From Minwuia sp. (GTDB lineage Bacteria; Pseudomonadota; Alphaproteobacteria; Minwuiales; Minwuiaceae), in the NCBI GenBank assembly GCA_029210175.1, contig JARGPL010000042.1, positions 1 to 63,981 on the forward strand: a stretch of 63,981 nt of DNA, written 5' to 3'. Every line of letters starts with the position of its first letter. Within the stretch, counting starts at the first letter, position 1. Below the pieces are notes generated by a model. The model searched no databases. It saw nothing but the letters and a program-made list of their open reading frames with translations, and was not told where the DNA came from. The translations under genes and the position numbers were made by a program. Of this stretch, positions 16,305 through 26,090 are shown piece after piece.

Positions 16305-19300
16305 TCAGGCCGCCACATCGAAGCTGGTGAGGAAGTCGCCGATCTGGTCGGGGCTGGTCCTGATACCGTCCGCATCGGCGAACCCGGCCAGTTGCGAAGC
16401 GGGTGCGCCGAACAGGAAACCCAGCACCATCAACCCGTCGCTCAAGGCATTGACGGTGCCGTCACCATCCACGTCCAGGAAGTCTGCCGTCGCCTGATCC
16501 AGTGTCGCCTGAAGGGTCGCCGCATCCTGACCAGGCGCGCCGTTGGCGGCGAACGCTGTCAGTTGCCCGATGGGTGCACCAAAGGCATGGCCCAGGGCGA
16601 TCAGGCCATCTGTCAGGGCGTCACTCGCCCCATTGCCGTCCAGATCAAGTGTTGCGGTGTCGAGAACATCCTGCACCGCAATGGTGAACTGTTCAGTAAC
16701 CGACAGCCCATCGGGGTCGCGGGCTTCGACCTGCACCTGATGCGCCGCCGCCTGGCCGGCATCCAGCAGATCATCGCCAGCAACCACCAGCCGGTCACCA
16801 TCCAGCGCAAACCGGCCACCGGCATCATCCAGCAGGGTGAACACCAGGTCGTCACCGTCCGGATCATCGCCGGACAGCCGCCCCACCAGATCGCCCTGAC
16901 CGGCTGTTTCACGCACCGACGCATCATCCAGCGCAATATCGGTCGGGGCGTCGTTGACGGGGGTGACCGTGACCGCGACGTTTGCCACATCCTGTCCGCC
17001 GTTGCCGTCATCAATGGTGTAGCTGATGCTGTCGCTGCCGTTGAAGTCAGCTTCGGGTGTATAGGTCAGCAGCCCCGTGGTGCCGATCGAAACGGCACCA
17101 TTCAGGCCGCTGGCCGCGATCACGGACAGGCTGTCACCATCCACATCCAGATCATTGCCAAGCACGTCGATCACCACGGTCACGTCCTCATCCGTGACAA
17201 CCTGGTCATCCGATGCAACCGGGGCGTCATTCACCGGCGTGACGGTGACCGAGACGTCTGCTGGCCCGTCAGTACCCCCGGCCCCGTCAGCGACGCTGTA
17301 GGTGAAACTGTCGCTGCCGTTGAAGTTGGCATCCGGTGTGTAGCGGACCTGATTGCCGGCGATCTCGACTACGCCGTTCGCGGCCCCGGACACCGCCGAA
17401 ATCACCAGCGCATCGCCATCCGGATCCACGTCATTCGCCAGCACATCGATCAGAATGGACGTGTCCTCTGCCAGGATCGCCTGATCATCATTGGCCGTCG
17501 GGTCTGCATTGTCGTCGGCCACCGGGGGAACGCCATCAAGGCTGAGAAGGGTACCATCGGCGAAACGCAGGAGTTCGATTTTGGGAACCGAACCCTGGAA
17601 CTGGCTTTCAATGGATATCTGACCAGAACCATCCGTCATGATGATGAGGAGATCGCCATTGATGGCCTGCAGCCGCACATCCTGCTGCTGGATACCCGGA
17701 CCGAGGTCGATCAGATCGAGACCACTGTCCCCGCCAGGTTCAAGGATCTGGTCAAATCCATCGCCGCGGCCATAAACGAACCGGTCATCCCCGGCACCGC
17801 CGCGCAGGAAGTCGTCGCCACGTCCGCCGATCAGATCGTCGTTCCCGGCCCCCCCTCTCAGCGAGTCAGCGCCAGAGCCTCCCTGAAGGGTATCGGCGTC
17901 GTTGCCGCCATCCAGGGTATCGTCACCGGAGCCACCATCCAGCAGGTCCGCACCTTCAAATCCGTCCAGGTCGTCGTTGCCACCAAGCCCGGACACGACA
18001 TCACCAAGATCGCTGCTGTCGAGCGCGTTGTTGCCATCGTCGCCACGGCTGAAAAGCGGCGCGGTCAGGTCGATCACGGTACCGTCGTCGAACTGCAGAC
18101 GTTCGATGACGCGGAGCGAATCGGCAAACTGGTCATTGATCCGGACTGACCCGGTGCCATCGTTCAGAACGATGAACAGGTCGTTGCCGCTGACCCGCAG
18201 ATCAATGTCATCCACGCTGATGCCTGCACCCAGCAGCACAAGGTCGTCGCCACTCCGCCGCGACGATCCCTCATCAATCAGATCAAAGCCGTCGCCGCGG
18301 GCATAAAGGTAGGTGTCGTCACCCACGCTCCCCGACATGGTATCGTCGCCAGTCCCACCGGAGAGCGTGTCATCACCCGATCCACCAGCGACCGAGTCCC
18401 GACCCGCACCACCTTCCAGTTGGTCCGCGCCATCCCCGCCCTGCAAGGAGTCATCACCCGATCCGCCATCGATGACGTCATCGCCACCAAATCCGTTCAG
18501 CCTGTCGTTCCCGGCCTCCCCCAGGATCGTGTCACCGAGGACATGGCTGTCGATCGTGTTGTTGTCGGCATCACCGCGCAGCAGCAGCGGCACAGTCAGA
18601 TCAATCTCCGATCCATCGGAGAATCGCAGAATCTCCACCTGCGAGGACCGGTCGAAAACCGAACCGAAGGAACGGACGAAGTGATCTTCAATCTCCACTG
18701 CGCCGGAACCGTCCAGCAAGTGGATGGTCAGATCGACGCCGGATGCCAGCAGCCGCACGTCGGAAGCGGTCAGACCACCATCAAGCAACAGCACGTCGAG
18801 GCCACTGTCTCCCTGCTCATCGATGGTGTCGAAACCCCCGCCGGGCCGATAGACGTAGAGATCGTCACCGGCCTCCCCCCGCAGAGTGTCGTTGCCAGCG
18901 CCGCCGGTCAGCCGGTCGTCACCGTTCCTGCCCTGCAGCAGGTCCGCACCATCGCCACCGGAAAGCGTGTCATCGGCGCTGTCTCCATCCAGCCGGAACA
19001 CCCCGTCCGGTGTCGAGAGCGACAAACCGACAGGCGCGATGCCGTCGTTCAGGCTGATGCTGCTGCCGTCGGCAAACTGAAGAGCCTCAACCTGCTCAGC
19101 GGTTGAAGCGAAGTGCCTGCTGACCCTGATCGACCCACTGCCGTCTGTCAGATCGATGAACAGGTCACCCAGGGATTGCCGCTGCACGATATCCGACGCC
19201 ACGATGCCGGCACCCATACGAATGACGTCCCGCCCTGCCGAATCCCGAATGAGAACATCGCCGTCACCCCGGTCATAAAGGTAGGTATCGTCGTCGACGC

Positions 19301-22300
19301 CGCCGGTCAGGACATCATCATCCGCACCGCCTGACAGCGTGTCGTTGCCTGCCCCCCCGAAGAGATTATCAACGCCGGCACCACCAAAGAGCAGGTCGTT
19401 ACCGCCCTCACCCCGAAGGTCATCGCTGCCACCATTGGCGTTGATCGTGTCGTCGAGTTCTGATGAATGCAGGAAATCGTTGCCCTGACTGCCGCTGAAA
19501 GCAATGCCCGCTACAAGATTGACCTCCGTGCCATCTGCAAAACGCAATACTTCCACCTGATCGTCCTGTCCCCCAAACTGGCGATTGACGACAAGCCGAT
19601 CCCCCGTATCGAGGATGGTAATGACCAAGTCCGGCGCACCTGAGAAACCGGAAAGCGCCACATTTGCCAGTGTGATACCTGCATCGAGTTCGATGACGTC
19701 GAATCCGGACCCCAGGCCCAACCGATTCTCCTCGATCCGGTCGACACCATCCCCACGACCGAAGCGGTAGATGTCGTCGCCGTCCGATCCGGCCAGCGTA
19801 TCGTTGCCCGGCCCGGCGATCAGCGTGTCGTTCCCGGCGTCGCCGAACAACGTGTCATTGCCGCCGCCGCCATCCACAACGTCGTCACCGGCGTTGGCAT
19901 CGATGGTGTCATTGCCACCACCGCCAGACAACAGATTGTCGCCAAGGCCGGAGAGCGTGTCATTGCCATCGCCGCCGAACAGGCTGTCGTCCCCGGCGCC
20001 AGGGTCCAGCCGGTCATTGCCGTCGCCACCTGTCATGGTCAGCGGCCCTGTCAGGTCAATCAATATGCCATCCGCGAAGACCAGCAATTCCACCCGTGAA
20101 TCGACGGACGCCTGCCCGAGGATGCTGATGCCGCCCGACCCGTCGGTCAGCGTGACAGTCAGGCTGCTGCCGCTCCGGCTGAGAAGCACGTCCCCGACCG
20201 CAATCCCGGACGCCAGTTCGATGCGGTCCAGGCCACCACCAAAGGAACTTTCCTCGATCGTGTCGAAACCATCACCGCGCGCATAGATATAGGTGTCGTC
20301 ACCATTCCTCCCCCGCAGCCGGTCGTTGTCCTGGCCACCGCGCAAGGTATCGTCGCCATCATCGCCGCCCAGATCATCACTGCCCGACCCGCCAATCAGG
20401 CTGTCGTCACCACCGCCGCCAAAAACGCTGTCATTGCCACTGCCGCCGTCCAGAACATCATCGCCATCGACACCAGTAATTCGGTCGACGCCTGCGCCGC
20501 CCCGCACCGTGTCACCCAATGCGGCGCTGGTCAGCGTATCATCGGCGTCACTGCCCAGCAGCAACAGCGGTACAGTCAGGTCGACCACGGTGCCGTCGGC
20601 GAACTGCAGGCTCTCGATCCGTGAATCAATCTCGTTGAAATGGTCGCGAACCCGCAGGGAACCACTGCCGTCCGTCAAAAGGACATGCAGGTCGTTGCCC
20701 TGGTTGATCAGCCGCACATCATCGGGCGCAATCCCCGTACCCAGCAGAATGCGGTCTGTGCCAGCGCTGTCATTATCATTTTCAAGAACCGTGTCGAAGC
20801 CGTCACCACGTGCGTAATGGTAAGTATCATCGCCCGCGCCGCCGGTGAGCTGATCATTCCCGCGCCCGCCGGTCAGGTCATCCGCTTCCTCCCCGCCATC
20901 CAGCACATCATTGCCGGTCCCGCCAAACAGTTGGTCACTGCCCTCGCTTCCATTCAGATTGTCAGCCCCGGCCTCTCCCGCCAGCACATCATCACCACCG
21001 AAGCCGTCCAGGTCGTCGTTGCCATCCCGCCCCTGAAGCGTGTCGCCGAAGCCGGAACTGTCGAGAAAGTCATTGCCGTCGCTGCCCACTGTCAGCAGCG
21101 GGCCGGTCAGGTCGAGTTCGGTCCCGTCCGCGAAACGCAGGGTCTCGACCCGTGTATCCGTGGATACACCAAACTGACCGGTCACCAGAATCTCCCCCGA
21201 TCCGTCGTTCAGCCGGATCAGCAGATCAGCATTGGAAACAATGGCCAGGCGCACATCGGCCAGGGTGATGCCCGCCGCGAATTCGATCGTATCCGTGCCT
21301 GCATCGGACGAACTTTCATTGATGCGGTCAAAGCCGTCACCCCGCGCCCAAACATAGGTATCGTCGCCGAACCCGCCATTCAGCTGATCATTGCCAACAC
21401 CACCGATCAGCCGGTCGGCACCTGCATCCCCATCCATGAAATCCGCGCCGCTGCCGCCGAACAGGGTGTCATCGCCTGTGCCACCCTCCATCCGGTCATT
21501 GCCGCCATCCCCTTCCAGCCGGTCCGCACCGCCAAAGCCGTCCAGATCATCATCACCCGCCAAACCGCGCAGCGTGTCCCCGCGACCGCTGCTGTCCAGG
21601 GCATCATTGCCGTCCGTACCTTCAAACAGCAACGGCCCGCTGAGATCGATGCTGGTTCCGTCAGCGAAGCGTACGCTTTCCAGAAACACATCGGCGACAC
21701 CACTGAACTGCTGTCCAACCCGGATGCTGCCGCTGCCGTCACGCAGCGTGAAATCCAGCACGCCGCCGCTGGTCAGCGTCAGTCGAATGTCTGCAAGCTG
21801 GATATCCGGGCCAAACGAAAGCGTGTCGAAGCCGTCGTCAAATGTCCCACGAACGATCCCGTCGGTACCATCGCCGCGCGCATAGACGAAAATGTCGTCA
21901 CCCACGCCACCGACAAGAGTGTCATCGCCTGTTCCACCGATCAGCGTATCGTCACCCAATCCGCCATTCAGCCTGTCATTGCCACTGTCCCCGCGCAGGT
22001 CATCATCGCCTGCATCCCCGTTGACGCCATCATTGCCGGCTCCGCCGAACAGCACATCGTCACCGAACCCGCCAGAAAGAACATCAACGCCGCCAAGTCC
22101 GAACAGGGTGTCATCGCCAAGATGCACGCTGATGATGTCATTGTCGTCGGAGCCGGAGATGTTCAACGACCCGGAGAGGTCAATCTCCGTCCCATCGGCA
22201 AAGCGGAGTGTTTCAATCTGGCCGTTGCGATCCGTCTCAGGCACAAAGGACCGAAACAACTGGCTCCTGAGCAGCAAACCTCCTGACCCATCTGTCAGGG

Positions 22301-24710
22301 ATATACTCATCTGTCCGCCACTTGCTGTGATGGCAAGGTCGCTCACAGCAATCCCCGCACCGAACTGAATGGTGTCGTTACCGCCGTTGCCCTGTTCGTC
22401 GATCACGTCAAAGCCATCACCCCGATTGTAGATGTAGATGTCGTCGTCCGTGCCGCCAAACAGGTTGTCAGGGCCAAGGCCGCCGCGCAGCACATCTTGC
22501 CCGCTCTGCCCTGTCAGAGTGTCACGCCCGTCCGATCCCGTGATCGTGTCACCGCCTGCGCCACCGGTCAGGTTAGCCCCCACAGTGGCTGCATCAATCA
22601 CCTGCCCGACCGGACTGATGCCATCGACAAGGTTGATCTCGGTACCATTGGCGAACCGCGCGACCTCAACTTTCGCTGTGTTCGCGACCAGATGGTTTGC
22701 CAGCCGGATACTGCCTGCGTTGTTCGCCAGAACAAGTAACAAGTCAGAGCCTGACGGCAGAAGACTAACATCGCTGGCAGTGATGCCGGTGCCGAAGTGG
22801 ATTGCATCATTGCCCGACGAATCGGATATCCGGTCGAAGCCGTCACCCGACCGAAAGACGTAAACGTCGTTGTCGATGCCACCCAATAGCGTGTCATCGC
22901 CCAGACCGCCATCCAGCGTATCGGCACCCGCCTCACCCGCGAGCACATCATCCCCCGCTTCACCGGCCAGCATATCCGTACCGGAACGGCCGCTGATATT
23001 GTCGGCACCACCTGCGCCGCGCACGATGTCGGCAAAGTCCGAGGCATTGATGCCGTTGTTTGCATCATCGCCGGACATGATGATGCCTGCATCCAACCGA
23101 ACCTCCGTCCCGTCGGCAAAGCGCAGCAACTCGACACGCCCAGATATCCGCTGGAACTGGCTATCCACAGTGATCTGCCCGGACCCGTCGCGCAGGATGA
23201 CAGACAGATCGTCTGCACCTGTCCCGACAATCCGCACATCTGCCAGTGAAATCCCCGCCGCCACCTGGATCACGTCAAAGCCAGACCCACCGGTCGAGAT
23301 CTCGTCAATGATGTCCGAACTGCCCCGGTCGAACACATAGGTGTCGTTGCCGGCATCACCGCGCAGCAGGTCACCACCTGCACCACCTGACAGGGTGTCA
23401 TCGCCCGCATTGCCATCCAGGCTGTCCTGACCCGCGCCGCCGGAGATGCTGTCATCCCCGGCATTGCCGCTGAGATTGTCATTGCCGCCGCCGCCAGTGA
23501 TCAGGTCATCCCCGCCACGACCGCTGAGGCTGTCGAGGCCATCCCCTCCGGACAGGGTGTCCGTAAACTCCGCGCCGACGATATTGTCGCCACCATCGCT
23601 GCCGGACAGCAGCAGACCCGCCGTCAGGTCCAGCCGGGTCCCATCGGCGAACACCAGATTCTCCACCTGCGCATCGGCGCTGCTGAGCTGACTCAGGATC
23701 CTGATTTCTCCGGACCCATCAATCAACCGGACGATCAGATCACTACCATTGTTCGACAGAAGGGCGATGTCCGCCAACGCAATACCTGACCCGAGCACCA
23801 GCGTATCAACCCCATCTGATGACAGTTCGCTGATCACATCGAACCCGTCACCGCGCGCCCAGACATAGGTATCATCGCCGAACCCGCCTTGCAGTGCGTC
23901 GTTGCCGATCTCCCCTGCCAACGTGTCATCGCCCGATCTTCCGAACAGGAAATCATCGCCCCTGCCGCCGGTCAGCAGGTCCGCGCCGCTGGCCCCATCC
24001 AGGGTATCGTCGCCACTGCCGCCAATCAGCCGGTCATCGCCTGCAAAGCCGTCCAGATCGTCATTGCCTGTACCACCGTCCATGGTGTCGGCCTGGTTGG
24101 CCCCATCCAGGAAATCGGTCCCGTCGCCCCCCAACTGGCTGATGGGTGCCACCAGGTTGATACGGGTGCCGTCGTCAAAGACCAGAGCCTCGATAGCGCC
24201 GTCGGCAAAGCTCAACTGGCTCCGAATCAAAATGCCGCCGCTGCCGTCCTGCAGGCTGATGGTAAGGTCGCCACTGGTGGCTGTCAGGCGGACATCGCCG
24301 AGGGTAATTCCGCCCGTCATGTGGATCGTGTCGACGCCGCCCCCCCGGGACCGTTCGTCAATCACGTCCAGGCCATCGCCCGACCGATAGATATAGATGT
24401 CATCCCCACTGCCGCCGTTCAGATCGTCATCACCCCGACCGCCTTCCAGTGTGTCGCCCCCGAAACCGCCCAGCAGACGGTCCCCGCCACTGCCACCAAT
24501 CAGGTGATCCGCGCCGGCATCACCACCCAGCGTATCATCACCACTTCCCCCATCCAGCACGTCATCACCGGCCAACCCGTCGATGTTGTCCTGACCACCG
24601 CCGCCAACTGCCGTATCATCGCGGTCGGTACCGTCCATCGCGTCATTGCCGTCCCCGCCCTCATGCGTGAACAGGGATGCCTGGGTGCGATTGAAACGAT
24701 CTTCACTCAT
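16305..24710 (-). CDS. Giant RTX-type calcium-binding repeat protein with Ig-like, cadherin-like and dockerin-like C-terminal domains
   Basis: About 2801 residues, very acidic, with no N-terminal signal peptide, as expected for a type I secretion substrate. From residue ~20 to ~2400 it consists of 14 modules. Each has several GGxGxDxLx-type nonapeptide repeats followed by a haemolysin-related block: YxxARGDGFDxI, GxDTIxFGxGI, an LxDGSGxI strand and LRFADGTxIDL. Next come two VCBS/cadherin-like Ig domains (DNA about 17505-16950; each ends VTVTPVNDAP), a cadherin-like domain (about 16950-16680), and two dockerin/EF-hand-like repeats (DLDGNGASDALTDGLIALG and DVDGDGTVNALSDGLMVLG). It ends in FDVAA. 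Start: the ATG at 24710 has GGAG 7 nt upstream; 24713 is an alternative. A cell-surface or secreted adhesin/matrix protein is likely. No ABC exporter or HlyD gene is adjacent. Confidence 0.9.
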   Translation of the reverse strand: MSEDRFNRTQASLFTHEGGDGNDAMDGTDRDDTAVGGGGQDNIDGLAGDDVLDGGSGDDTLGGDAGADHLIGGSGGDRLLGGFGGDTLEGGRGDDDLNGGSGDDIYIYRSGDGLDVIDERSRGGGVDTIHMTGGITLGDVRLTATSGDLTISLQDGSGGILIRSQLSFADGAIEALVFDDGTRINLVAPISQLGGDGTDFLDGANQADTMDGGTGNDDLDGFAGDDRLIGGSGDDTLDGASGADLLTGGRGDDFLFGRSGDDTLAGEIGNDALQGGFGDDTYVWARGDGFDVISELSSDGVDTLVLGSGIALADIALLSNNGSDLIVRLIDGSGEIRILSQLSSADAQVENLVFADGTRLDLTAGLLLSGSDGGDNIVGAEFTDTLSGGDGLDSLSGRGGDDLITGGGGNDNLSGNAGDDSISGGAGQDSLDGNAGDDTLSGGAGGDLLRGDAGNDTYVFDRGSSDIIDEISTGGSGFDVIQVAAGISLADVRIVGTGADDLSVILRDGSGQITVDSQFQRISGRVELLRFADGTEVRLDAGIIMSGDDANNGINASDFADIVRGAGGADNISGRSGTDMLAGEAGDDVLAGEAGADTLDGGLGDDTLLGGIDNDVYVFRSGDGFDRISDSSGNDAIHFGTGITASDVSLLPSGSDLLLVLANNAGSIRLANHLVANTAKVEVARFANGTEINLVDGISPVGQVIDAATVGANLTGGAGGDTITGSDGRDTLTGQSGQDVLRGGLGPDNLFGGTDDDIYIYNRGDGFDVIDEQGNGGNDTIQFGAGIAVSDLAITASGGQMSISLTDGSGGLLLRSQLFRSFVPETDRNGQIETLRFADGTEIDLSGSLNISGSDDNDIISVHLGDDTLFGLGGVDVLSGGFGDDVLFGGAGNDGVNGDAGDDDLRGDSGNDRLNGGLGDDTLIGGTGDDTLVGGVGDDIFVYARGDGTDGIVRGTFDDGFDTLSFGPDIQLADIRLTLTSGGVLDFTLRDGSGSIRVGQQFSGVADVFLESVRFADGTSIDLSGPLLFEGTDGNDALDSSGRGDTLRGLAGDDDLDGFGGADRLEGDGGNDRMEGGTGDDTLFGGSGADFMDGDAGADRLIGGVGNDQLNGGFGDDTYVWARGDGFDRINESSSDAGTDTIEFAAGITLADVRLAIVSNADLLIRLNDGSGEILVTGQFGVSTDTRVETLRFADGTELDLTGPLLTVGSDGNDFLDSSGFGDTLQGRDGNDDLDGFGGDDVLAGEAGADNLNGSEGSDQLFGGTGNDVLDGGEEADDLTGGRGNDQLTGGAGDDTYHYARGDGFDTVLENDNDSAGTDRILLGTGIAPDDVRLINQGNDLHVLLTDGSGSLRVRDHFNEIDSRIESLQFADGTVVDLTVPLLLLGSDADDTLTSAALGDTVRGGAGVDRITGVDGDDVLDGGSGNDSVFGGGGDDSLIGGSGSDDLGGDDGDDTLRGGQDNDRLRGRNGDDTYIYARGDGFDTIEESSFGGGLDRIELASGIAVGDVLLSRSGSSLTVTLTDGSGGISILGQASVDSRVELLVFADGILIDLTGPLTMTGGDGNDRLDPGAGDDSLFGGDGNDTLSGLGDNLLSGGGGNDTIDANAGDDVVDGGGGNDTLFGDAGNDTLIAGPGNDTLAGSDGDDIYRFGRGDGVDRIEENRLGLGSGFDVIELDAGITLANVALSGFSGAPDLVITILDTGDRLVVNRQFGGQDDQVEVLRFADGTEVNLVAGIAFSGSQGNDFLHSSELDDTINANGGSDDLRGEGGNDLLFGGAGVDNLFGGAGNDTLSGGADDDVLTGGVDDDTYLYDRGDGDVLIRDSAGRDVIRMGAGIVASDIVQRQSLGDLFIDLTDGSGSIRVSRHFASTAEQVEALQFADGSSISLNDGIAPVGLSLSTPDGVFRLDGDSADDTLSGGDGADLLQGRNGDDRLTGGAGNDTLRGEAGDDLYVYRPGGGFDTIDEQGDSGLDVLLLDGGLTASDVRLLASGVDLTIHLLDGSGAVEIEDHFVRSFGSVFDRSSQVEILRFSDGSEIDLTVPLLLRGDADNNTIDSHVLGDTILGEAGNDRLNGFGGDDVIDGGSGDDSLQGGDGADQLEGGAGRDSVAGGSGDDTLSGGTGDDTMSGSVGDDTYLYARGDGFDLIDEGSSRRSGDDLVLLGAGISVDDIDLRVSGNDLFIVLNDGTGSVRINDQFADSLRVIERLQFDDGTVIDLTAPLFSRGDDGNNALDSSDLGDVVSGLGGNDDLDGFEGADLLDGGSGDDTLDGGNDADTLQGGSGADSLRGGAGNDDLIGGRGDDFLRGGAGDDRFVYGRGDGFDQILEPGGDSGLDLIDLGPGIQQQDVRLQAINGDLLIIMTDGSGQISIESQFQGSVPKIELLRFADGTLLSLDGVPPVADDNADPTANDDQAILAEDTSILIDVLANDVDPDGDALVISAVSGAANGVVEIAGNQVRYTPDANFNGSDSFTYSVADGAGGTDGPADVSVTVTPVNDAPVASDDQVVTDEDVTVVIDVLGNDLDVDGDSLSVIAASGLNGAVSIGTTGLLTYTPEADFNGSDSISYTIDDGNGGQDVANVAVTVTPVNDAPTDIALDDASVRETAGQGDLVGRLSGDDPDGDDLVFTLLDDAGGRFALDGDRLVVAGDDLLDAGQAAAHQVQVEARDPDGLSVTEQFTIAVQDVLDTATLDLDGNGASDALTDGLIALGHAFGAPIGQLTAFAANGAPGQDAATLQATLDQATADFLDVDGDGTVNALSDGLMVLGFLFGAPASQLAGFADADGIRTSPDQIGDFLTSFDVAA

Positions 24711-24965
24711 CATGCGACTCCGACGCTGGTTCTGGCTTCGTATCGGTGGCTGCCGGGAATCAGCAACACAATTCATGGTTATGTATTGTCGATGGTAGGA
24801 TCGATATTGAATCCGATCAACAACTCACACGCACATAGGTTGCATTTCCTGATTGCGCCGACCCTGCCGCGTTGGCACACACACCATTGTCGTGGTTCAA
24901 TCTACCGGGACGGGGCCAGGTCAGGCCCGGATCAGACAGTCCGATCGAACTGGGGAGGTTGAGCG

Positions 24966-26090
24966 ATGCGCATGTTTCGAGGCGTGGTGATGCTGGCGGC
25001 TGCGGCATGGTTCGTGGCCGGGTCCGTTGTTGCGGCGGCAGATGGGGAGACCAGGACGGCAACGGGCTTCATCTTCGTTTCCAGTGAGAAGGACAATGCC
25101 GTCCATGTTCTGGATGCCGAGACCCTGGCCATCGTCAAACGCATTGGCACCGCCGCCCGCCCGCGACATCTTCAGTTCGATCCGACACATGCCCGCATCT
25201 TCGTGGCCTGCGGGGACGGAGATGCCATCGACATCATCGATGTTGCAAGCCAGACACTTGTGGACCGCATCGTCGGGATCGACGACCCGGAACTGTTCGA
25301 TTTCTCGCCCGATGGCCGAACCCTTTACATATCGCTGGAAGATGATGCCAAGCTGGGCGTTCTCGACCTCGAAAGCCATTTCGCCAGCCGTACAGGCATG
25401 CCTGACCTGACCGTTGCGGAGCCGTCGGGTACAGCCCTCGGGGCTGAAGAGGATGAAGAAGAGAGCGACGGCGAGGAGGCCGGTGACGGTACCGATGTGG
25501 CTGGCCTGACCACGGTTGATGTCGGCGCCGAACCGGAAGGCATCCTGGCCAGCCCGGATGGCCGCACGGTCTATGTCGCGTCCGAAGTCGCCAATCTGGT
25601 GCACGTGGTGGACCTGGCGACGGCAGCGATCCGCGCCAACGTGCTGGTCGGGCAGCGCCCGCGCCGCTTTGCCCTGACCCCGGATGGCCGCGAACTCTGG
25701 GTCTCGAACGAACTGGCCGCCTCGGTCTCGGTGATCGATGTCGCGACCAGTACCGTCAAGGCCACCCTGCAGTTCCCCCCACCCAGAGGGCTGCGCGCGG
25801 AAGATGTGACACCGGTGGGCATCGCCATGACCCGTGACGGCCTGACGGCCGTGGTGGCGCTCGGGCGGGCCAACCATGTGGCTTTCGTCGATGTGGCCGA
25901 CCGGACCATCGGCGACTATGTGCTGGTGGGCAAGCGGGCCTGGAACGCCACCCTCAGCCGCGATGATACCACGCTCTATGTCGCCAACGGCCTGAGCGAC
26001 GACATCACGGTCATCGACATGAAACGTCGGCGTGCGACCGTTTCGGTACCGGTCGGGCGGGTTCCGCATACGGTCCTGATCGATGACTAG
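24966..26090 (+). CDS. PQQ-dependent catabolism-associated beta-propeller protein (YVTN repeats)
   Basis: The 374-residue protein has an N-terminal signal peptide (AAAAWFVAGSVVAAA) and repeated FVSSEKDNAVHVLDAETL / VYVASEVANLVHVVDLAT / LYVANGLSDDITVIDMKR blades of a seven-bladed YVTN propeller. It matches the periplasmic propeller family encoded with PQQ-dependent alcohol dehydrogenases and an ABC system. GGGGAGG lies 7 nt before the ATG. An unusual acidic insert, AEEDEEESDGEEAGDG, interrupts a blade near residues 158-175. The next gene starts inside its last codons (8-nt overlap), so they are translated together. Confidence 0.85.
   Translation: MRMFRGVVMLAAAAWFVAGSVVAAADGETRTATGFIFVSSEKDNAVHVLDAETLAIVKRIGTAARPRHLQFDPTHARIFVACGDGDAIDIIDVASQTLVDRIVGIDDPELFDFSPDGRTLYISLEDDAKLGVLDLESHFASRTGMPDLTVAEPSGTALGAEEDEEESDGEEAGDGTDVAGLTTVDVGAEPEGILASPDGRTVYVASEVANLVHVVDLATAAIRANVLVGQRPRRFALTPDGRELWVSNELAASVSVIDVATSTVKATLQFPPPRGLRAEDVTPVGIAMTRDGLTAVVALGRANHVAFVDVADRTIGDYVLVGKRAWNATLSRDDTTLYVANGLSDDITVIDMKRRRATVSVPVGRVPHTVLIDD

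Noticed and set aside
16266-24962. Several long plus-strand frames (16266-18149, 20640-22286, 18420-19106, 23889-24962 and others) across the RTX gene
   Set aside because: They are antisense to Gly/Asp repeat codons, which give few stops in reverse; their repetitive translation mirrors the RTX modules.
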